From assembly GCF_002864045.1 (NCBI RefSeq), contig NZ_PJPV01000003.1, positions 62,001 through 126,000 of the forward strand: 64,000 nucleotides of DNA, written 5' to 3'. A model generated the notes under the pieces. The model searched no databases and had not been told where the DNA came from. It worked only from the letters and a program-made list of their open reading frames with translations. This document shows positions 36,001 to 44,957 of this stretch, one piece after another; positions within the stretch are counted from its first letter, which is position 1, and each line of letters begins with the position of its first letter. The translations under genes and the position numbers were made by a program. Source of the DNA: Endozoicomonas acroporae. Lineage in GTDB: Bacteria > Pseudomonadota > Gammaproteobacteria > Pseudomonadales > Endozoicomonadaceae.

Positions 36001-38055
36001 TTACATCACACGCATGCCAGGCTGGGCACCTTCGTGAGGCTCAAGAATCCACAGATCCTTACCGCCGGGGCCTGCGGCCAAGACCATGCCTTCGCTCACG
36101 CCAAACTTCATTTTACGTGGCGCCAGATTGGCCACCATAACCGTATGCTTGCCCACCAGGGCTTCTGGTGCATAGGCAGACTTGATGCCGGCAAAGACAT
36201 TGCGAGGTTCGGGTTCGCCAATATCCAGGGTCAGACGCAGCAGTTTGCCCGCCCCTTCCACCAGTTCAGCGTTGACAATTCTGGCGATACGCAGATCGAC
36301 CCTGGCGAAGTCATCAAAGGTGATTTCGTCAGCAACAGGATCTTGCTCTAACCATTCAGAAGAAACAGCAGACGTTTCAGCTGGCTTATTGGATGATTCC
36401 ATCTGGGCCAGGACCTCCTTACTGGCTTCGATCATGGACGCTACTTTATCGGCTTCGACACGGGTCATCAATGGTTCAAATTTATTGACGTTGTGATCCA
36501 GAAGCAGCGTCTGGCTGTCCTGCCAGGTGAGAGGGGCAACATTGAGGAAGGCCTCCGCTTTCACCGTCATGGCTGGCAGTACCGGCTTGAGGTAGATCAT
36601 CAGCAGTCGGAACAGGTTGATGCCGGTGCTGCAGATGTCATGCAGAATCTGATCCTTGCCCTGTTCTTTGGCAACCACCCATGGCTTCACTTCGTCAATC
36701 CAGGCATTGGCTTTGTCTGCCAGCGCCATGATCTCACGCATCGCCTTGCCAAATTCGCGACCTTCATAGTGCCCGGCAATACGCTGTGCCGCTTCCTGGA
36801 AGTCGGCAGTGAGTTCCGGTGCACTGTTATCAGAAGAAAGCCTGCCGCCAAAACGCTTATTGATAAAACCGGCATTACGGCTGGCAATATTGACCACTTT
36901 GCCCACCAGATCCGAGTTTACCCGTTGGATAAAGTCATCGGTATTCAGGTCAAGGTCGTCAATACGGTTGGAGAGTTTGGCGGCGTAGTAATAACGCAGA
37001 TACTCAGGGTCCAGGTGTTCCAGGTAAGTCCGGGCGGTGATGAATGTGCCACGGGACTTGGACATCTTTTCCCCGTTGACGGTCAGATAACCATGCACAT
37101 TCACACGGGTTGGGGTGCGATAGTTGGTACCATGGAGCATGGCTGGCCAGAACAGGCAGTGGAAGTTGACAATGTCTTTGCCAATAAAGTGGTGTACCTC
37201 GCACTGGCTGTCTTTTTGCCAGTATTCATCAAAGTTCAGGTCATCGCGGCGCTGGCAGAGGTTTTCAAATGCCGCCATATAACCAATGGGCGCATCCAGC
37301 CATACATAGAAGTATTTACCGGTTTCTCCGGGGATTTCAAAGCCGAAGTAAGGCGCATCACGGGAGATGTCCCAGTCCTGCAGGCCGGCATCCAGCCACT
37401 CCGCCAGTTTGTTGGCAATTTCCTCGGAGATGGTGCCAGAGCGGGTCCACTGCTTCAGGAAGTCAGCAAAATCCGAGAGTTTAAAGAAGAAATGCTCACT
37501 CTCTTTGTCAACGGGGGCGGCACCGGAAATGGCTGACCGGGCGTTTTTCAGTTCCGCCGGTGAGTAGGTCGCTCCACAGGCTTCACAGTTGTCGCCATAC
37601 TGACCAGAGGCACCACATTTCGGGCAGTCACCCTTGATGTAACGGTCGGCCAGAAACATCTGTTTCTCAGGATCATAAGCCTGAATGATATTGCGACTGA
37701 CAATATGGCCCTTTTCCTTCAGAGCCAGGTAAATCGCTTCTGAGAGCTTGCGGTTTTCTTGTGAGTGGGTGGAGTGGTAATTATCAAACGCCACATGGAA
37801 CTCGCCAAAATCGCGAATCCGTTCGATGTTAATGCGAGCTACGGACTCTTCCGGTGAAATGCCCTGTTTTTCCGCATGGAGGCTGATGGCAGTGCCGTGG
37901 GCGTCATCAGCACAAACGTAGGTGCATTGGTTGCCAGACAGTTTCTGGAAACGAACCCAGATATCAGTCTGGATATATTCCACCAGATGCCCCATATGCA
38001 AAGGGCCGTTGGCATAGGGAAGGGCACTGGTGACAAGTATTTTGCGTTGGCTCAT
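36001..38055 (-). CDS. metG: methionyl-tRNA synthetase
   Basis: Charges tRNA-Met. 684 residues: the HIGH-type motif in [12 protein letters not shown], a zinc knuckle with [18 protein letters not shown], the KMSKS motif in [11 protein letters not shown], an anticodon-binding helical region, and a C-terminal EMAP/Trbp-like tRNA-binding domain (from [16 protein letters not shown]). The two-domain long form is normal for gammaproteobacteria. I chose the ATG at 38055, where family homology starts ([12 protein letters not shown]). Confidence 0.95.
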   Translation of the reverse strand: MSQRKILVTSALPYANGPLHMGHLVEYIQTDIWVRFQKLSGNQCTYVCADDAHGTAISLHAEKQGISPEESVARINIERIRDFGEFHVAFDNYHSTHSQENRKLSEAIYLALKEKGHIVSRNIIQAYDPEKQMFLADRYIKGDCPKCGASGQYGDNCEACGATYSPAELKNARSAISGAAPVDKESEHFFFKLSDFADFLKQWTRSGTISEEIANKLAEWLDAGLQDWDISRDAPYFGFEIPGETGKYFYVWLDAPIGYMAAFENLCQRRDDLNFDEYWQKDSQCEVHHFIGKDIVNFHCLFWPAMLHGTNYRTPTRVNVHGYLTVNGEKMSKSRGTFITARTYLEHLDPEYLRYYYAAKLSNRIDDLDLNTDDFIQRVNSDLVGKVVNIASRNAGFINKRFGGRLSSDNSAPELTADFQEAAQRIAGHYEGREFGKAMREIMALADKANAWIDEVKPWVVAKEQGKDQILHDICSTGINLFRLLMIYLKPVLPAMTVKAEAFLNVAPLTWQDSQTLLLDHNVNKFEPLMTRVEADKVASMIEASKEVLAQMESSNKPAETSAVSSEWLEQDPVADEITFDDFARVDLRIARIVNAELVEGAGKLLRLTLDIGEPEPRNVFAGIKSAYAPEALVGKHTVMVANLAPRKMKFGVSEGMVLAAGPGGKDLWILEPHEGAQPGMRVM

Positions 38056-38206
38056 GCGATTCTGTCTTGATGGTCGGATAAAAAAACGGGAATGCGGCAT
38101 TATACAAACTGTCTATAGGAAAGCCTATTCGGAACAGTCCTGCGTTAGCCTGGCATTAATTGGAAGGCGAGGCACTAAGAAGTGAGGCAAAGACGTTCTA
38201 TCCGGC

Positions 38207-38280
38207 CCCGAACCGTTTTCGACCTCGTTCATAACCCCTGCCCCTGAAAATGGCATGTCCAGGGGCAAGATCGGTTCGGG
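38207..38280. other. nested inverted repeat downstream of a hypothetical gene
   Basis: An outer pair CCCGAACCG (38207-38215) / CGGTTCGGG (38272-38280) encloses an inner pair GCCCCTG (38240-38246) / CAGGGGC (38260-38266). Together they would fold into one branched hairpin of about 74 bases. It lies between the stop of the 232-residue gene and the start of metG. It could be a 3'-end structure, a repeat remnant or a small RNA; no repeat copy was found elsewhere. Confidence 0.45.
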
Positions 38281-38302
38281 TAAATTAACTGCAGAATGGG
38301 TA

Positions 38303-39001
38303 TTAGGGTTTACTCAACTGCTGTCGAGGCTGGACATCATAAACAGCTAACATCCTTAACACGTTTGCCAGGTTTTTATAGTCCATTTCCTCAGGGCCTT
38401 CTGATGGCTGAGGCTCGGGAGAGTCAGGTCCCTCAGTTGACTGCAAACGACGTAATTGCTCATTTTTGACGGGTAAAACTTCAGATTCTGGTATTTTTTT
38501 AGGAGTTTTGCTGTTTTGTAAAGGATCGTCTGTAGAATTTTCCGGCCATTCTTGACCGTGTTGTAGGGCGTAATCTCTACTTATTGCCTCCTTAACAGCG
38601 GCTTGACATTGACCCTCGCCATGGAGTTCGTTATACCTGCGAAAGTCGATATAGTTATTCTTTATGTAGACCTCGACAAGCCTTCCTTTGATATATCTAA
38701 AAGAGGGTCGATGCTCATCAGAAGCCAGGTTCTGAGCCTCCTGGTCACTCAAAACCCAAGTTGAGCTTTTATCCATAAGTTCTTTTATTTCCGGGAAATA
38801 ATTATTACGACCAGTAGCAAATTCGTAAAGGCACTGAAGCAGTATCGCCCTGTCAATCCCTACAACACAGACCTTATGTCCAGCAAAGGAACCAGGTTGA
38901 GCTGGGCCATCATCTCTACCGCTTTTACCTGATGCCTCTGAGGGGTCCAATGTTGGGACCTGCGAGGAAGGATTCGAAAGTGATAATCCAGAAGAAAACA
39001 T
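38303..39001 (-). CDS. unknown protein sharing a linker with the F-box/WD40 protein
   Basis: No family recognised. The 232 residues open with a Ser/Pro-rich stretch (MFSSGLSLSNPSSQVPTLDP), then a folded-looking middle (AILLQCLYEFATGRNNYFPE). Residues about 156-183 (STDDPLQ...VLPVKNEQL) match residues 30-57 of the F-box/WD40 protein, and the DNA is similar as well. The ATG at 39001 follows a strong AAAGGAG. The N-terminus has the look of a type III secretion signal (Ser/Asn/Pro-rich, few charges), but I cannot prove export. Confidence 0.7.
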   Translation of the reverse strand: MFSSGLSLSNPSSQVPTLDPSEASGKSGRDDGPAQPGSFAGHKVCVVGIDRAILLQCLYEFATGRNNYFPEIKELMDKSSTWVLSDQEAQNLASDEHRPSFRYIKGRLVEVYIKNNYIDFRRYNELHGEGQCQAAVKEAISRDYALQHGQEWPENSTDDPLQNSKTPKKIPESEVLPVKNEQLRRLQSTEGPDSPEPQPSEGPEEMDYKNLANVLRMLAVYDVQPRQQLSKP

Positions 39002-39093
39002 AAATACTCCTTTAATCAATAATTGTTATTAAAGGAAACGGCACAGAATGATTAACGTGGCCGTTTCGCAAAGGAACGCAATGAAATAAATCA

Positions 39094-39322
39094 CCAGGAG
39101 GCTGTCCGAGAATAGCGCCCGTCCAGGCGACCCCGTAGCGAGGACGACAAAAAATTGAGGATAAAAACTCGGTTTTGTGAGGTGAATAGCGGGGCTATTT
39201 GCCGAACACAAGCGGATTTTTAGACCAATTTGCTGTCGCCGCACGACTGCATGGATGCAGGAGCAAGAGCAGCGCAAGAGCAGTTACCGCGTAGAGCAGA
39301 CTGATCTCGGACAGCCTCCTGG
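39094..39322. repeat. inverted-repeat element, family G
   Basis: A 229-bp non-coding element with 18-bp perfect terminal inverted repeats: CCAGGAGGCTGTCCGAGA at 39094-39111 and TCTCGGACAGCCTCCTGG at 39305-39322. An internal segment (39238-39290) is closely similar, inverted, to the extra segment of the family A element at 9262-9314. Confidence 0.88.
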
Positions 39323-39484
39323 GGAGATATTATGAAATGCGAACTACTTTAGTTAGAGTTCACTCTTCGTGGAAAGTTCCATCGTTGACGATAATCATTT
39401 ATCTCCCTGCTGGTTAACTACTTTTTGGTGTTCCTGAATATCTGGTCAGTCCTTTGACATCAGATTTCAGGAAAATAACAACGT

Positions 39485-41362
39485 TTAGTAGGAATCCGAC
39501 TCGGCTTCAGCGTTTTTCAGTTGATCAAGCAGTGATGCTGTTTTTTGCTCATAGGCTGAAGTTGCAGCAGAATCTTGACGTTCCACGTTCCTGGTCCCTG
39601 GCACATCCACTGAAATCGTTCTTTTGCTATCAGGAAGATCTTCTATCACAGAGTTGATTTCGGCCCGTATGGGGTACTGACTTTTATACCCCGAGCTTTT
39701 AAATTTGCTGATTTCAGCATTCATACGCTGTTGAATAACCTCCAGGGTTGTGTCTGGCGAAAACGTCTGTTTGTAAACTTCGTAATGTCTCCTTTGGTAC
39801 TCGTAGGTGATTTTAATACTGCGAGTGCGAGGTCCGTCAGATAATTCCGATGGCGTACCCACGGTTGCTGCTTTTTTTGCTCCAATAACAGACTTTGCCG
39901 GACTGGAAATGGATGCCGACCCGCTTCTCAATGGTTCTGCCTGCGGTTTTTGTGTTTCTGTTTGAACGGAGGAGGAGCGATTTTGTTCCACCGATGCGGC
40001 CCATCTAACCGACTTTTTTCTGGCTGTTGGCACTACGGTATCCTGAGCACTGGTGCCCTGATTGGTGTCCAGTCTTTCAGGTGTTTTTTTTGCTGGTTTA
40101 AGGTGGGGGTTGGCCACAGATACAACACTTATTGTGAGTTTCTTGTAGGCAGGCTTTTCTTTTTGCATTGATTCAGAGGTTAGCTGAATATCATCCTCAT
40201 TTTTAGGGCTCAATTTGGCTTCAGCCAAACTGTCAGTCTCTGTGGCAGAATCACTCAACGATGGGAGCACTGAGGCTTTATCCGGTTGGGTGCCCGTTTT
40301 CTCAGGTGTGTCATTGATTGCTGTTGCATCGTCCTCTTCTTTATCCGCCCCGCTGATTTCCAACTCAACCACTTTACTTTCAAGGCTGTGCGTTATGGTT
40401 TGGGTAATCGGATTCTGATCTGTTGCTGGTGGTCCGGTTGTGATATCCATAAGCGACAGATAACTCGCAGAATCTCTGGTTATGATTTCATCTTCGAGAT
40501 GACCACTATCGTCACTGCCGCTGGTTTCAGGCCCTGATTGATACTGTTCTTGATTGAAAAACTCATGAGTGGTTACAAACTGCTCCACGGCACTTCCTGG
40601 TGATCTCTGGTCTGTCTCTACATCAACTGGATATTCCTGAATTTCATAAACACCTTCTATAGAAGATGCGGAAGAGGAAGTACTAAGTTGGCCGTCCTGT
40701 GAGAGCTGGTTTTGTAAAGCGCTGCCCGTTGAGCCTGATAGTGCTTCCGCAGTGTCGGCATCAGGCTGTTGAAATGGTAAGGCAGCAGCTGGATCATCCA
40801 GAACGGTCAGTCCCGCCCGTGTTTCTGATGATGTCGGCCCAGTGATGTGCGGTTCAGTGATTTGTGTTTCGAGGCTCTGTTGGAGTATCGGTTTAATTTC
40901 AGTTGCCCTGGCCTGTTGGGGCGGGTGGCTGCTGAGGGGGAATTGAGGCTGATCAGTACGATGCTCCCGTTTAGTGGAGGTTAAACGTGGCAGCGACGCT
41001 GTGTGTCCTTCTAATAAAATCCTTAAACGTTCAGCCTGTTCGTCTGCCCTGGCGATAAGGGCAGAAAACGACTGGCTGGTGCTCTCCTTATTGGTGTTCA
41101 GGGTGAAAGCTGACTGATAGTGTTGATCCGGGATTTTTCGCTTTCTGGTCGGAAGCTGTTTGGCATGTTCCTCTGCTGAGGGATGCAGGTGAGAAGAGAG
41201 TTGCAGAGTATCAGAATCAGGCGAGAATTTATCAGTCTTCATGCCGTGGTAAAGCGTTTTTGCTTCTTCCCGGGACGACGCAGTGGCCGAATGGGGGAGG
41301 TTCTGCTCACGGGGACTGTGGATTGTATGATCGTAACCTGAACCTGGGTATTGTAGGTCCAT
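39485..41362 (-). CDS. long, mostly disordered protein, effector-like
   Basis: No family recognised. The 625 residues are dominated by Ser, Thr, Glu, Gln and Pro, so most of the chain is probably unfolded. Near residue 448 lies RKKSVRWAASV, which fits the RVxF-type docking motif for eukaryotic protein phosphatase 1 ([R/K]-x-V-x-[F/W]); the match is short and could be chance. A compact C-terminal part (ITYEYQRRHYEVYKQTF to VIEDLPDSKRTISVDV) is the only candidate fold. The ATG at 41362 follows CAGGAGAG; a GTG two codons upstream is less likely. It looks like a secreted regulator rather than an enzyme. Confidence 0.7.
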   Translation of the reverse strand: MDLQYPGSGYDHTIHSPREQNLPHSATASSREEAKTLYHGMKTDKFSPDSDTLQLSSHLHPSAEEHAKQLPTRKRKIPDQHYQSAFTLNTNKESTSQSFSALIARADEQAERLRILLEGHTASLPRLTSTKREHRTDQPQFPLSSHPPQQARATEIKPILQQSLETQITEPHITGPTSSETRAGLTVLDDPAAALPFQQPDADTAEALSGSTGSALQNQLSQDGQLSTSSSASSIEGVYEIQEYPVDVETDQRSPGSAVEQFVTTHEFFNQEQYQSGPETSGSDDSGHLEDEIITRDSASYLSLMDITTGPPATDQNPITQTITHSLESKVVELEISGADKEEDDATAINDTPEKTGTQPDKASVLPSLSDSATETDSLAEAKLSPKNEDDIQLTSESMQKEKPAYKKLTISVVSVANPHLKPAKKTPERLDTNQGTSAQDTVVPTARKKSVRWAASVEQNRSSSVQTETQKPQAEPLRSGSASISSPAKSVIGAKKAATVGTPSELSDGPRTRSIKITYEYQRRHYEVYKQTFSPDTTLEVIQQRMNAEISKFKSSGYKSQYPIRAEINSVIEDLPDSKRTISVDVPGTRNVERQDSAATSAYEQKTASLLDQLKNAEAESDSY

Positions 41363-41864
41363 TCTCACTCTCCTGATTAAAAAACCTCCTCTTCAGATCA
41401 TTGAGACCGTTTGAAAGTTTCCTGGGTTGACTATTTTATCGCTAAGTGAATGTTCGTATTTTTTAATTCTTTTGAAATCAGGGCGCTAATTTTTGCAACT
41501 GATAATTATATTAGTGATCTACGGCCGTACAAATATGGTTTTGTATCATGAATTTTTTAATTATTTTTCGAGGCAATCGTTGATAAAATAATGTCAGCAA
41601 GACATGGGCTTACATTCATCAGGAGACCCTTGGGCCTCACAAGCACTCTGGTTCGAGTGCGCTAATTGGTCATGAGCCAGTGCTGATGGTTTTTGTGTCC
41701 TTTACTCATTGCCATGTCATGGCTTCAGCAGCAAACTTCCCTGTCCGGGCTGACGATGGTTATTCCTGTGTCGCTTTTTCTGCGTTGACGAAACCGTATG
41801 GCAAACAGGGTGATATCATTGATCAAGCTAGACCAGAAACGGGAAGGCAGGTATTGTTGATTAC
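41363..41864. other. AT-rich intergenic region between divergent genes
   Basis: About 500 bases. The left half is very AT-rich, as expected for the promoter of the disordered-protein gene. A short frame at 41680-41868 has no support. A hairpin-like GCACT...AGTGC near 41645-41665 looks tRNA-like at first sight but lacks the T-loop sequence and partners. Nothing firm in it. Confidence 0.4.
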
Positions 41865-42293
41865 ATGACTGACGAGAACAAACATTATATTCGCCGGCGC
41901 AATGCGGGCGCATTACCCTGGGAAATTGAGCCGGATACCCGCAAGCAGGAAGAGCATCCTGTGTTTGGTCAGGCTCAGCCTGTCATCCGGGAGGGTGCCC
42001 GGGTTCAGCCTTTGCCGGAAGATTTTGCTCCATCCCAGGAAATTCTGGAGTTTCTCCAGGCCCATCAGGGCATACCTCTGGAATTTATTGCTACCCAGCT
42101 GGTTGATTTCAAGTTGTACTGGCATGAAACGGGTGAGGCGCGAAAAGCCTGGCAGAACAAGTTCAAATCCCACGTCATTTACCAGTGGAAGCGGAATCAA
42201 AGTGAAACAGGGCAAAGATCTCATCGATCAACAGCTGAAAAGCTTACAGACCGGAGCTGGGACGACGGCTTCCAGTTCGAAGACGGCGAGTGA
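41865..42293 (+). CDS. DnaT-like single-strand DNA-binding domain protein
   Basis: A 142-residue protein. The central region PLPEDFAPSQEILEFLQAHQ followed by FKLYWHETGEARKAWQNKFK resembles the C-terminal ssDNA-binding domain of primosomal DnaT. In E. coli DnaT helps restart stalled forks by passing the helicase loader to PriB. The next gene starts inside this one and encodes a lambda-P-like helicase loader, so the arrangement recalls dnaT-dnaC. The start at 41865 is an ATG. Confidence 0.7.
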   Translation: MTDENKHYIRRRNAGALPWEIEPDTRKQEEHPVFGQAQPVIREGARVQPLPEDFAPSQEILEFLQAHQGIPLEFIATQLVDFKLYWHETGEARKAWQNKFKSHVIYQWKRNQSETGQRSHRSTAEKLTDRSWDDGFQFEDGE

Positions 42294-43002
42294 TCAGCGC
42301 TCCATCGCTCAACAAGCGCCTGCGGCCTGTGATCCGTCAGCGTCTGGCCCTGGTACGCAACAGGCCCGTTCCGGGGCCGATCATGTTGATGCCATTAATG
42401 CGGTTTTCACGCTACTGGAAGATGCTTATCCCCTGAAGTTCAAGCGGGCTTTCCAAACCCATGAAGATATCATCCGTGCCAAGCGGGTCTGGAAAAACTC
42501 TCTGCAGGAATTCAGCCCCCGTCGTATTTTGATGGCGGCAAAAAAGGTGCTTGATACCGCTAAATTTTTTCCCGATCTCAGTGATATCCGTGAGCTGTGC
42601 AAGCTGCGATACGATGAAGTGGGGTTAAAAGAGCCCTTGCAGGCTTATTATGAGGCCTGTTACGCCCCGCAGCAGCACAGGGACTATCCATGGTCGCATA
42701 TTGCGGTCTATCTTGCCGCCCGTGAAACCGGTTGGATGATGCTGCGCAGTGAGGAACAACGGATCGCTTTTCCGGTATTTGAGCGAAACTATGAAATACT
42801 CTGCAACCGGGTACTGGAAGGTGAAGATCTGGAGGCCAGTATCCTGAAAGGGATTGAAGATAGTCGCAGCAAAGAAGTCACTCGTCTGGCAGAAGAGGCA
42901 GCGCAACAGCATCAGCGGGAGACGATGATTTCCCAGGGTATTGATCCGGATAATGGGGCATCAGCCCGGGATCGGTTAAGGACAGTGTTTGACCAGGGCT
43001 GA
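42202..43002 (+). CDS. replication protein P-like helicase loader
   Basis: A 266-residue protein resembling phage lambda P (PF06992). The AVFTLLEDAYPLKFKRAFQT and RRILMAAKKVLDTAKFFPDL segments are those of the P family, and the C-terminus has an acidic coiled stretch. Lambda P loads DnaB at the phage origin. It overlaps the DnaT-like gene by 92 bases in another frame, with a GTG start at 42202; the frame itself is open for 100 more codons, but those overlap the upstream gene. No phage genes surround it, so it appears to serve the chromosome. Confidence 0.75.
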   Translation: MKQGKDLIDQQLKSLQTGAGTTASSSKTASDQRSIAQQAPAACDPSASGPGTQQARSGADHVDAINAVFTLLEDAYPLKFKRAFQTHEDIIRAKRVWKNSLQEFSPRRILMAAKKVLDTAKFFPDLSDIRELCKLRYDEVGLKEPLQAYYEACYAPQQHRDYPWSHIAVYLAARETGWMMLRSEEQRIAFPVFERNYEILCNRVLEGEDLEASILKGIEDSRSKEVTRLAEEAAQQHQRETMISQGIDPDNGASARDRLRTVFDQG

Positions 43003-43173
43003 TACTGAATCATCCCTGATGCAATGCAGGGAGCCCTGAACTTTACGAATCCACTGAACAGTATTGGCAGTAAATCCTGTGCGGTGATGTGCGCGCAAAG
43101 CTTGCCTCTTGAATTTCTCTCCTCAAACCCTCATTAAACCGAATATTATTTTCCCGCCGACTGGAGTGTGGCC

Positions 43174-44265
43174 ATGAATCCAAGCCGAGCCGATATTGAG
43201 GCGGCGATCCGCAGCTATCAGGACCCTTACCTGAAAAACAATTTGCTGGATGCTGGCTGTCTTGAAGCCCTGAACATTGACCATGGCAACGTCAGCGCTT
43301 CACTGGTGCTGGGTTACCCGGCCAAAGGCCTGTGTCATGGTGTGGCCCAGATGCTGGCCAGTAAAATCGAAGATGTTGATGGTGTTGCGTCGGTGGATGT
43401 TTCGGTCAACTGGCAAGTGGATCCGGCCCCGGTTCAGGGTGAGCTGGAAACCATGGCCGGTGTGAAGAACATCATTGCCGTGGCTTCCGGTAAAGGTGGA
43501 GTGGGTAAATCCACCACCGCAGCAAATCTGGCACTGGCACTGGCGGCAGAAGGTGCGCGAGTGGGTATTCTGGATGCCGATATCTATGGCCCGAGTATGG
43601 GGCAGATGTTTGGTATTGCCGATGGCACCCGGCCGGATGTGAAGAATGAGAAATTTTTCGTGCCCATTGAGGCCCATGGTATCCAGGTGATGTCCATGGC
43701 GTTTCTGGTGACCGAAGATACCCCTGTGGTATGGCGTGGCCCCATGGTCAGTGGTGCCCTGATTCAGTTACTGACTCAGACGATGTGGCATGACCTGGAT
43801 TACCTGGTGATTGACCTGCCTCCGGGCACCGGTGACATTCAATTAACCCTGGCTCAGAAAATTCCGGTTTCCGGCAGTGTGGTGGTGACAACACCTCAGG
43901 ATCTGGCGCTGATTGATGCCCGAAAAGGTGTGGAGATGTTCCGCAAGGTCGGTGTGCCTGTTCTGGGCGTGGTGGAAAATATGGCGGTTCATATCTGCTC
44001 AAACTGTGGCCATACCGAGCATTTGTTCGGTGAAGGTGGGGGAAGCCGTATCGCTGAGCAGTTTGCAATCGACCTTTTGGGCTCCCTGCCCCTCTCCATG
44101 ATGATTCGTGAACAGGCAGACCAGGGTGCGCCTACGGTTGTTTCTGAACCAGAATCACAGATCGCCATGATCTACCGGGATATGGCCAGGCACATGACGG
44201 CAAAACTGTGGTTACGCCATCAGCAGGCCCCGGCCGTGCCATCCCTGTCAGTGGTGGATGACTAA
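43174..44265 (+). CDS. mrp: iron-sulfur cluster carrier Mrp (ApbC)
   Basis: P-loop ATPase that delivers Fe-S clusters. 363 residues: an N-terminal DUF59-like part (LKNNLLDAGCLEALNID), a deviant Walker A GKGGVGKSTTAANLA, DADIYGPSMGQMFG, and the CxxC in HICSNCGHTEHLFG that binds the cluster. I chose the ATG at 43174 because GGAG (43163-43166) lies seven bases upstream; the GTG at 43168 is too close. In Pseudomonas mrp is next to metG; here four effector-like and primosome genes lie between. Confidence 0.92.
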   Translation: MNPSRADIEAAIRSYQDPYLKNNLLDAGCLEALNIDHGNVSASLVLGYPAKGLCHGVAQMLASKIEDVDGVASVDVSVNWQVDPAPVQGELETMAGVKNIIAVASGKGGVGKSTTAANLALALAAEGARVGILDADIYGPSMGQMFGIADGTRPDVKNEKFFVPIEAHGIQVMSMAFLVTEDTPVVWRGPMVSGALIQLLTQTMWHDLDYLVIDLPPGTGDIQLTLAQKIPVSGSVVVTTPQDLALIDARKGVEMFRKVGVPVLGVVENMAVHICSNCGHTEHLFGEGGGSRIAEQFAIDLLGSLPLSMMIREQADQGAPTVVSEPESQIAMIYRDMARHMTAKLWLRHQQAPAVPSLSVVDD

Positions 44266-44837
44266 AAATATTTAATTTTCTGGCGGACTTTGTCCAGAAA
44301 CTGGCTTAACCGGGGTTTGGCAATCTTATCCATGCGGTACAGGGTCAGCCAGTCAATATCCCTGCATTGGGTGACGGCCTTCAGGCTCAGTTTCATCATT
44401 TTGCGGGGTGGGTTACCGATCAGGGCCATCCGCCAGCGGGATGCGCCCTGGGTGGTAATGATCAGAATCTTCTTCAGGTTGGTTAGCTTTGGCTTTACCC
44501 CATCCGGGCCAAAATCGGCCACGACCGAGGGAAGCCAGACTCGATCCAGCCAGCCCTTCAGGATTGCCGGCGGTCCCATCCACCAGGTGGGATAGATCAT
44601 GATCAGGGCTTCAGCCCATTGCAGTTGTTGCACATAGTTCTCAACGGTAGCGGTGTTGTCCCTGTCCTTATAGGTTCTTCGCTCGGCGGTGCTCATTCTG
44701 GGCTCAAAATTTTCCTGATAGAGATCCAGCGTTTGTACCTCAAATGATTTTGCCCGCAGCTCATCAGACACCACCTGCAAGATGCTGGCGTTGTAACTCT
44801 CAGGAACCGGGTGGGCAAAGACAACCAGTGTTTTCAT
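44262..44837 (-). CDS. flavodoxin-fold NAD(P)H oxidoreductase (NQO1/MdaB-like)
   Basis: A 191-residue quinone reductase-like flavoprotein. The N-terminal MKTLVVFAHPVPESYNASI binds the FMN phosphate and YPTWWMGPPAILKGWLDRV is the family signature. It probably reduces quinones with two electrons. The stop overlaps the mrp stop by 4 bases on the opposite strand. I chose the ATG at 44837; an in-frame start lies 4 codons earlier. Confidence 0.85.
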   Translation of the reverse strand: MKTLVVFAHPVPESYNASILQVVSDELRAKSFEVQTLDLYQENFEPRMSTAERRTYKDRDNTATVENYVQQLQWAEALIMIYPTWWMGPPAILKGWLDRVWLPSVVADFGPDGVKPKLTNLKKILIITTQGASRWRMALIGNPPRKMMKLSLKAVTQCRDIDWLTLYRMDKIAKPRLSQFLDKVRQKIKYF

Positions 44838-44957
44838 GCAAGCATTCACTCCATGCCTTTATTAGTCTGGCCTGATTGTAACGTTTATTGAATGGGGCGT
44901 AACTGCTGTGTGTTCGTCTATGCTTGGTTGATTACCCGCTCTGAACAGACTAACAGG

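Noticed and set aside
36493-37536. 347-codon open frame on the plus strand across metG
   Set aside because: Antisense to a fully conserved methionyl-tRNA synthetase; the codon pattern is explained by the metG frame.
41640-41670. Possible tRNA T-arm (GCACT...AGTGC)
   Set aside because: The loop does not match the T-loop and no acceptor stem or anticodon arm lies at the correct distance.
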